IMG/VR virus record: IMGVR_UViG_3300032213_000350
Coordinates: 1-21,555 of that record
DNA from: a virus
Length of the DNA: 21,555 nt
Reading direction: 5' to 3' (one strand)
The notes under the pieces were generated by a model, which saw nothing but the letters and a program-made list of their open reading frames with translations, was not told the DNA's origin and did not search any database. Positions 16,788 through 21,555 of this stretch are shown piece after piece. Numbering within the stretch: the first letter of the stretch is position 1; the number at the start of each line of letters is the position of its first letter. A program made the position numbers and the translations under genes.

Positions 16788-18631
16788 TGGCTACTGAAGG
16801 ATCAGTATTTGATGGATTCACAAGTATTGTATCGCAAGATGCAGATACTCATCCATCATATTTACCAGAGTCTATAGTAGCAGAATCTGTAAATAGGACA
16901 TTCCGAGGCGGCATCAACCGAACCAGACCGAGCATTCGAAATATTTCAATACTTGCAGGAGTAGGGCAATCTGAAACTATCGTTAACGATATTCAGAACG
17001 GAAATTTCCAAGGCGCGTATCCATATCGCAGGACGAAATATGAATCAGCAGACGGAATACTAATTTCAGTATCTGGCGTTATTTACTTTCTGAAGATCGT
17101 AAACAATCAAGCCACGGCATATAAGATCATTGATGGAAATGATCCGGGTATGATGCACACATGGTTCGTGCAAGCTGAAGATCGGGTGTATATCCAGAAT
17201 GGATACCAAAATGCTATAGCATGGGATGGAGATTTAAATATACCAGCTTATCGTTTGAATCCATACGAGAAAAAAATGCCGATTGGCACGATAATGGAAT
17301 ATGCATTTGGCAGAGTATTTGTTTCTGATAGATTCAATCAAATCTACGCTTCGGACATCATCTATGGCGGTGGGTTTACGGATACCAAGAATACCGAGAA
17401 TTTTACAGAGATAGGATACTGGGCAGAAGGAGGGGCATTTTCAACTCCAGCAATGATGGGAAACATTACTGGCATGAAAGTAATGCCACAGATTGGATCA
17501 AATCTTCGTGGGCAAGGTGAGCTTGTTATCCTTACTGGTAATGGAGCATTCTCAATGGATGTCTCTATACCAAGAAGCCAATGGAACACATCGAACATCC
17601 AACGCATCTCATTGCTTGGGCGCGGATGCACAAGTCCATATGTCGGTCTGGCAAACTCGGAGCTTTGGTTTAGGTCACACGATGGTTGGGCATTTTATTC
17701 TAATAGCCAATCTGAGTTCGCACGATATTTCTCACTTCGTAAACTTTCGAGGGAAGTAAACAAATGGGTGCAGAACGATACGCCTTGGTTAAAACAATTC
17801 GCCTCTACAATGTTTTTCGACAACTACCTTATCAGCACAGTAGCTCCACAAACATATCGTGCAGCAGGGGTAGAAGGATTGAATCGTTATCATCGCGGAA
17901 TGGTAGTTCTTGATCTTGACCAATCATCCTCACCTGCACCGGACGCACAGCTTACATTTAGATGGAATGGCATCTGGACTGGATTTAGACCAACTCAGCT
18001 ACTCTCAGCATTAATCCAAAATGAGAAGCGTGGATTTGGGTTCTCGTTTGATAAAGACAACAAGAATCGACTTTACGAATTCACTACCGCACAAGGCGAC
18101 GATTACGGCCCAAATGGAAATAGGCAAATTACCTCTTTCTTTACTACTGGCAGATATGACTTCAATCGAAGTGGAGCAACAAACAAGTTCCTTCGTAAAA
18201 AGATCACTGGTGGAGAAATGTGGATGAGTGAAATCAAAGGACAAGTGAATAGTGCAGTTGAGTTTCGTTCCGATTCTAATCCATGTTGGTCAGAACTAAA
18301 GGTTCCTACAACTTATGGATGCGACCCGTGCTCGCCAAAAGTAACTGAATGTATCCCGCAGAAAGGTGGCAATCGCTATAAACGCTACAAGTTTAATACT
18401 CCCGACCCAAGTGAGTGTAATGACTTGGCAGGCATTCCAGCGGTAGAAGGAAGTGAGTTTCAAATTAAAGTTAACCTCACTGGCGCGGCTACTGTTGACC
18501 GAGTAAGGTTGATGGCAAACATCAAGAACAACGATGATTCACCAGTTGGTGACTGCCCAGAAGAAAATCAAGAATGCGAACCATTTTTGTGTTGCCAAGA
18601 AAAATATTGGGAATACAATATCGTAAATTAA
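16787..18631 (+). CDS. Putative tail nozzle / tail tubular protein B-like
   Basis: A 614-residue protein. The N-terminal part (SQDADTHPSYLPESIVAESVNRTFRGG) and successive strand-rich segments, such as TWFVQAEDRVYIQNGYQNAIAWDG, YAFGRVFVSDRFNQIYASDI and LVILTGNGAFSMDVS, resemble the propeller-like tail nozzle proteins of short-tailed phages (T7 gp12 or P22 gp10 type). That would form the distal tube through which DNA leaves. The adaptor-like gene downstream supports this pairing. The last ~115 residues carry about nine Cys (GCDPCSP, CEPFLCC) and look like an added domain, perhaps disulfide- or metal-stabilised. An exact copy of the palindrome lies inside the gene at 16978-16991. The structural analogy is inference. 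Confidence 0.6.
   Translation: MATEGSVFDGFTSIVSQDADTHPSYLPESIVAESVNRTFRGGINRTRPSIRNISILAGVGQSETIVNDIQNGNFQGAYPYRRTKYESADGILISVSGVIYFLKIVNNQATAYKIIDGNDPGMMHTWFVQAEDRVYIQNGYQNAIAWDGDLNIPAYRLNPYEKKMPIGTIMEYAFGRVFVSDRFNQIYASDIIYGGGFTDTKNTENFTEIGYWAEGGAFSTPAMMGNITGMKVMPQIGSNLRGQGELVILTGNGAFSMDVSIPRSQWNTSNIQRISLLGRGCTSPYVGLANSELWFRSHDGWAFYSNSQSEFARYFSLRKLSREVNKWVQNDTPWLKQFASTMFFDNYLISTVAPQTYRAAGVEGLNRYHRGMVVLDLDQSSSPAPDAQLTFRWNGIWTGFRPTQLLSALIQNEKRGFGFSFDKDNKNRLYEFTTAQGDDYGPNGNRQITSFFTTGRYDFNRSGATNKFLRKKITGGEMWMSEIKGQVNSAVEFRSDSNPCWSELKVPTTYGCDPCSPKVTECIPQKGGNRYKRYKFNTPDPSECNDLAGIPAVEGSEFQIKVNLTGAATVDRVRLMANIKNNDDSPVGDCPEENQECEPFLCCQEKYWEYNIVN
16978..16991 (+). promoter_or_regulatory. Intragenic palindrome copy 6 (TATCG-TTAA-CGATA)
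   Basis: Exact match to copies 4 and 5 but inside the nozzle-like gene, about 190 nt after its start. No TTGACT precedes it at the 10-nt spacing. It may be a second binding site or a chance result of its codons (Thr-Ile-Val-Asn-Asp-Ile). Confidence 0.4.
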
Positions 18632-18635
18632 CACT

Positions 18636-19127
18636 ATGGACAATTCCGATTCATCTCCTGCAATTACATTTCCCAATGTTCCAGATGATTTCTGTCCAAC
18701 TGGTAACTGGCAGAATGTATTTCAAATATTTATTGATGAAGTTCTTTCCAATGGAACTATTCTTGTTCCGGGGTTGGGTGATGTTACGCCGCAAGAAATA
18801 ATTAATATCAATCAAGATATTCAAAATTTACAAAATCAAATAGCGGCATTGGATACCTTGCAGATACGCAGGGGGATATTTACTGGCCTTGGTTCTGGAG
18901 ACAGCACAGTTCCGGTTACATTTGATACAGACATGACTACAAGTGATTATACAGTAACTGTTACTTCCGTCCTGCCATCTTCTCCAATAACCGCTGCTTC
19001 ACCAAATTTATTTCTTCTTAATGGAACTAAATCTATTTCTGGATTTACAGTTGCTATTGAAAATAACGGGACAAGTCCAGCGACTACCATAACAAGTTTT
19101 GAGTGGATGGCTATCTACTCAGAGTAA
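18636..19127 (+). CDS. Small virion protein with fibre-like C-terminal domain
   Basis: A 163-residue protein. The N-terminus (ITFPNVPDDFCPTGNWQNVF) and the next segment (IDEVLSNGTILVPGLGDVTP) are followed by a short helical coiled coil (INQDIQNLQNQIAALDTLQI, residues ~56-76). A beta-rich C-terminal domain (about 80-163) follows and ends EWMAIYSE. A coiled coil joined to a small beta domain suggests a trimeric neck, tail or fibre component. It lies between the nozzle-like and adaptor-like genes, so it is likely part of the tail. A half-site of the palindrome (TATCG at 18619) precedes its start. No family is recognised with confidence. Confidence 0.65.
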   Translation: MDNSDSSPAITFPNVPDDFCPTGNWQNVFQIFIDEVLSNGTILVPGLGDVTPQEIININQDIQNLQNQIAALDTLQIRRGIFTGLGSGDSTVPVTFDTDMTTSDYTVTVTSVLPSSPITAASPNLFLLNGTKSISGFTVAIENNGTSPATTITSFEWMAIYSE

Positions 19128-19148
19128 ACAACAAACCAAAATAAAAAT

Positions 19149-19316
19149 ATGACACCACTAAAAGGAACCGATCCTCGCCTCGTATCAGGCGGCTCACCAA
19201 CTCGCGGCATGATCCGTGAAACCATGGGCAACAAACCAAATCTTGGCTCTAAAACACCAAGCCCATACTCCAGCGCACCGCTTCCAAAATCTGGCAAGCC
19301 CGTTGGTGGAAAATAA
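19149..19316 (+). CDS. Small basic Gly/Pro/Ser-rich protein, unknown function
   Basis: A 55-residue peptide beginning MTPLKGTDPRLVSGGSPTRG and ending SGKPVGGK. It is rich in Gly, Pro, Ser and Lys, probably disordered, with no Cys or membrane segment. It fits the gap between two structural genes in the same orientation, with a 21-nt A-rich leader (AATAAAAATATG) and a stop abutting palindrome copy 7. This positioning supports it as a real gene. A small tail-assembly or internal peptide is possible; nothing more can be said. Confidence 0.55.
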   Translation: MTPLKGTDPRLVSGGSPTRGMIRETMGNKPNLGSKTPSPYSSAPLPKSGKPVGGK

Positions 19317-19332
19317 TTATCGGTAACGATAA
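19317..19332 (+). promoter_or_regulatory. Palindromic intercistronic element copy 7 (TATCG-GTAA-CGATA)
   Basis: Arms at 19318-19322 and 19327-19331 with an outer T-A pair. It starts immediately after the stop at 19314-19316 and ends 4 nt (ACCT, after the outer A) before the ATG at 19336. It fills nearly the whole gap. Confidence 0.7.
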
Positions 19333-19335
19333 CCT

Positions 19336-20298
19336 ATGGCTGATACCCTCGAAGAGATGGTAGAGCTTGTGAAGGGTTTCGTCGGCGACTCTGGCACTTG
19401 TTCATATGAGCGCGGAGTCAAGGCCGTAAACCAAGCAAGACGACTACTTTGGAATAAGCGAGCATGGACTACTCAAGAAGAGTATGTCCAAATTTGCTGC
19501 GTGAACGATTGCTTCACGCTTCCATCTCGCTATGAGCAAATCAAACTTGCATGGATCGGCAATGAATCAGCATCTCTCGCAGATGAATGGTTCAATGCGA
19601 CCAATGCTTTTGCTCTGCAAGCAGGCAACTCATGCCATAGAGGAATTACTGAAGTAGGAGGACTCCATGTTCTCTTCCGAGATTACACTACACATCCATA
19701 CCAAATAGGGGTGATGGCAGAGGAGACTGAAGACATCGGCGTAGAGTTGATGTTTGAAGCACAAGACCAGTATGACACTTATCATAAGGTTAAGGTAACT
19801 ACTGAGAATCCACCAACGCTGGCTAAATCTGATCTTCTTGTTAAAGGAATTCGGTCGGTAACCAAACCAGTAACTAAAGGTAGGATTCGGGTATATGCCT
19901 ACGACACGGCATTGGAAGCAAAAACTCTTATTGCCATCTATCAACCTAACGATGCACATCCTACATTCCGCAGGTTCAAAGCCCCCAAAACTTGCGAGTG
20001 CATTACTCTCTACGCATCGAAGAAATACTTTGATCTAACCGATCCCAAGGAACTGGTAGAGTTTATTCCAGATGCAATGATCTATGCGGTTCTTGCATTG
20101 AACTCGCGTGAGAATCGTAAGGCGCAAGAGTTCTTGACTAACCTGTCACTTGCTGTGCAGGAGCAAGAGAAAGAAATGTCAAACGCAGAAATCCCAACCG
20201 CAGCGCCAATTCGATTTTCCAACTATAGCAGAGCAGAGAATCTAATTGGGTCTGACCTATTGTCACCATCACCAAACGATTACTTTCTTTACAGATGA
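19336..20298 (+). CDS. Putative head-tail adaptor / tail tubular protein A-like
   Basis: A 320-residue protein. The N-terminal ~50 residues (TLEEMVELVKGFVGDSGTCSYERGVKAVNQARRLLWNKRAWTTQEEY) form helices typical of the helix-bundle adaptors of short-tailed phages (T7 gp11 or P22 gp4 type). A beta region follows, then C-terminal helices (PDAMIYAVLALNSRENRKAQEFLTNLSLAVQEQEKEM), also a familiar feature of these proteins. It would connect the portal ring to the nozzle. It is longer than the T7 and P22 examples because of a middle beta domain (about 100-220). It overlaps the next gene by 4 nt (ATGA). Seven Cys fit the Cys-rich trend of this virion. Confidence 0.6.
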   Translation: MADTLEEMVELVKGFVGDSGTCSYERGVKAVNQARRLLWNKRAWTTQEEYVQICCVNDCFTLPSRYEQIKLAWIGNESASLADEWFNATNAFALQAGNSCHRGITEVGGLHVLFRDYTTHPYQIGVMAEETEDIGVELMFEAQDQYDTYHKVKVTTENPPTLAKSDLLVKGIRSVTKPVTKGRIRVYAYDTALEAKTLIAIYQPNDAHPTFRRFKAPKTCECITLYASKKYFDLTDPKELVEFIPDAMIYAVLALNSRENRKAQEFLTNLSLAVQEQEKEMSNAEIPTAAPIRFSNYSRAENLIGSDLLSPSPNDYFLYR

Positions 20299-20783
20299 CA
20301 CTGACAATCCCAGACAAAATTGATGCGAGGAATGTAGTTGGGTATGGTGATCCAGACTACGAACTCAACTTGATAGATTTGGAAATTCTAAAGTTACCTC
20401 CACGGGAATGTCCGTTGATTCATAGATTTACTCCGGGTATGTATATTCGGGAAATTTATATGCCGAAGGATACGATTCTTACGACCATGCTTCACCTCAC
20501 TACGCATCCCTTCTTTGTAATGAAAGGTGATGTGACTGTATGGTATCATGGAATCCCCGCCCATAGGTATAAAACGGGCTACAGTGGCATCACAGAAGCA
20601 GGAACAAGGCGTTTGCTGGCTACTCACAAAGACACAGTTTGGATTACCTGCCATGTCACAGACTTAACTGATCCAGACGAAATTATTGACAGCATCACTT
20701 CAAGGGACTTTAATCCTCACATCGCCAAGGAAGACCCAAGGGTTCAGAAGTGGCGGCATAACAGAACCGATTTAATTAAATGA
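20295..20783 (+). CDS. Cupin-like protein
   Basis: A 162-residue protein with the look of a single cupin beta-barrel: MLHLTTHPFFVMKGDVTVW (residues ~65-83) is a typical first cupin motif with His67 and His71, and GTRRLLATHKDTVWITCH (~103-120) the second, with His111 and His120. Hydrophobic strands alternate between them. Cupins of this kind occur among phage structural genes, where their role (sugar binding, enzyme or assembly factor) is unknown. It overlaps the genes on both sides by 4 nt, so it is translationally coupled to the adaptor-like and internal-protein genes. Metal binding is suggested by the His residues but not shown. Confidence 0.65.
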   Translation: MTLTIPDKIDARNVVGYGDPDYELNLIDLEILKLPPRECPLIHRFTPGMYIREIYMPKDTILTTMLHLTTHPFFVMKGDVTVWYHGIPAHRYKTGYSGITEAGTRRLLATHKDTVWITCHVTDLTDPDEIIDSITSRDFNPHIAKEDPRVQKWRHNRTDLIK

Positions 20784-21555
20784 GATTTCTTTTACCAGAC
20801 CATTTAGGCAACGATAAACATTCAATGATGTTTCATTCCACCGCATTGGCTATTGGGGCTGGAGTGGTTGCCGTTGCTGCTGCTGGAACTTCAGCGGCTA
20901 TCTCAATGTCAGCGGCAGATAGGGCAAAAAAAGCTCAAGGCGCGGCGGCTGGAGCTTATAAAAAAGGACAACGCCAAGTTCAGGGAATGATTAATGCAGT
21001 GCAAGCCCCAGTGTATAGCCTTAAAGCAATGACTGGCGATGCTGCAAAAATTTCAGAATACAATAGACAGCAAGTTGAAAAATTCATGCCCGGAGCAACA
21101 GCTCAACGAGCTAAAGCAGCAGAAACAATAGCAGCATGGCAAGCAGGTGAAATTCCTCAAGATGTCAGAGAACAAACCATGCGAAATATTGCTGAGTTTG
21201 GCGGGGCAGGATTTGACCCAAATGTTGCAGGAAGAACTGGAGGATTTCAAGCTGCACAAGGATTAGTTCCAAGACAATTTGGTTTAACTTCCCTTGATCT
21301 TCAAAGACAAGGAATGGGTGCAGCGCAAAATTGGCAACAATTATCCCGCGCATTTATATCTGAACCATTAGATGTAGGTAGGGTTCAACTTGGATTCCAA
21401 ACAGCAGCAGCAGAAGTAGGATTGCAGAAAGCAAGAATGACTGCTGGCGTTTACGATAACATCTACGGAGCAAACAAAGAAAACATCGCCGCAAGTTATG
21501 CCGCGCAGCAAGCAGTAGGACAAGGTGTCTCTGACATCGGTAAGGCTACCTCTGG
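20780..21555 (+). CDS. Putative internal/ejection virion protein (3' end outside window)
   Basis: The frame opens at ATG 20780, overlapping the cupin stop (ATGA), and stays open to the end of the window (258 codons seen). After a short polar start, residues ~18-44 form a hydrophobic Ala/Gly-rich segment (LAIGAGVVAVAAAGTSAAIS). The rest is Ala/Gln/Gly-rich helical sequence (RAKKAQGAAAGAYKKGQRQV and similar). Short-tailed phages place internal or ejection proteins of this composition after the adaptor and nozzle genes; these enter the host envelope with the DNA. A tape-measure or peripheral virion protein is an alternative. No enzymatic motif is visible in the part present. Confidence 0.55.
   Translation, partial: MRFLLPDHLGNDKHSMMFHSTALAIGAGVVAVAAAGTSAAISMSAADRAKKAQGAAAGAYKKGQRQVQGMINAVQAPVYSLKAMTGDAAKISEYNRQQVEKFMPGATAQRAKAAETIAAWQAGEIPQDVREQTMRNIAEFGGAGFDPNVAGRTGGFQAAQGLVPRQFGLTSLDLQRQGMGAAQNWQQLSRAFISEPLDVGRVQLGFQTAAAEVGLQKARMTAGVYDNIYGANKENIAASYAAQQAVGQGVSDIGKATS

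Noticed and set aside
20807-20819. Palindrome half-site AACGATAAAC near the internal-protein start
   Set aside because: It has only the right arm, lies after the start codon and is not at the usual spacing.
21447-21459. Further palindrome copy (GCG-TTTA-CGATAA)
   Set aside because: Only the right arm and centre match; it is inside a gene and the left arm has decayed or never existed.

Overview
The window reads as a contiguous piece of a double-stranded DNA tailed phage (or prophage) genome. It covers the virion-structure and lysis part of the map. Every convincing gene is on the + strand, packed with gaps of 0-50 nt or ATGA/TAATG-type overlaps. No replication, integration or host metabolic gene is visible. 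A putative tail nozzle and head-tail adaptor pair, followed by an Ala/Gln-rich internal protein, suggests a short-tailed (podovirus-like) virion. A small lipoprotein in the lysis cassette suggests a Gram-negative host. Start codons lack Shine-Dalgarno sequences and follow A/T-rich leaders such as AAATATT-ATG, which recalls Bacteroidota-type initiation. The host is otherwise undetermined, and the standard genetic code fits (TAA, TAG and TGA all end genes).

Layout. 2-1045: end of a coiled-coil, scaffold-like gene closed by a strong terminator. 1046-1371: a 326-nt gap with a candidate promoter, a palindrome, stacked stem-loops and a possible 30-codon ORF. 1372-3773: major capsid candidate, a head-decoration-like protein and a small protein, with G-rich hairpins behind the first two. 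3796-9637: a small protein, a 1296-residue collagen-like fibre with a beta-helix, a 78-residue protein and a second collagen-like fibre. 9653-10693: lysis cassette (two holin-like proteins, a lipoprotein, a putative cell-wall enzyme). 10704-11597: calcineurin-type metallophosphoesterase. 11636-16787: a third collagen-like fibre, a tail-fibre assembly-like protein and two more fibre or adhesin proteins with Cys-rich N-termini. 16787-20298: nozzle-like protein, a small virion protein, a 55-residue peptide and the adaptor-like protein. 20295-21555: cupin-like protein and the start of an internal/ejection-like protein that runs off the right edge.

The most unusual signal is a recurrent palindrome, TATCG-N4-CGATA. 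It has seven exact copies, one copy with a compensatory change in both arms (TATTG-N4-CAATA) and several decayed relatives. Nearly all sit between cistrons, ending 4-8 nt before a start codon, where a Shine-Dalgarno sequence would normally lie. At two sites the previous gene's stop codon is built into the element. It may be a phage operator or promoter element giving near-leaderless mRNAs, or an RNA hairpin used in translation or processing. I know of no described element matching it.

The second theme is modular adhesin evolution. Three Gly-X-Y fibres share a roughly 150-residue cassette (GDTMTGKL to [11 protein letters not shown], five copies) joined to different tips. All functional calls come from reading the sequence; no database search was possible.
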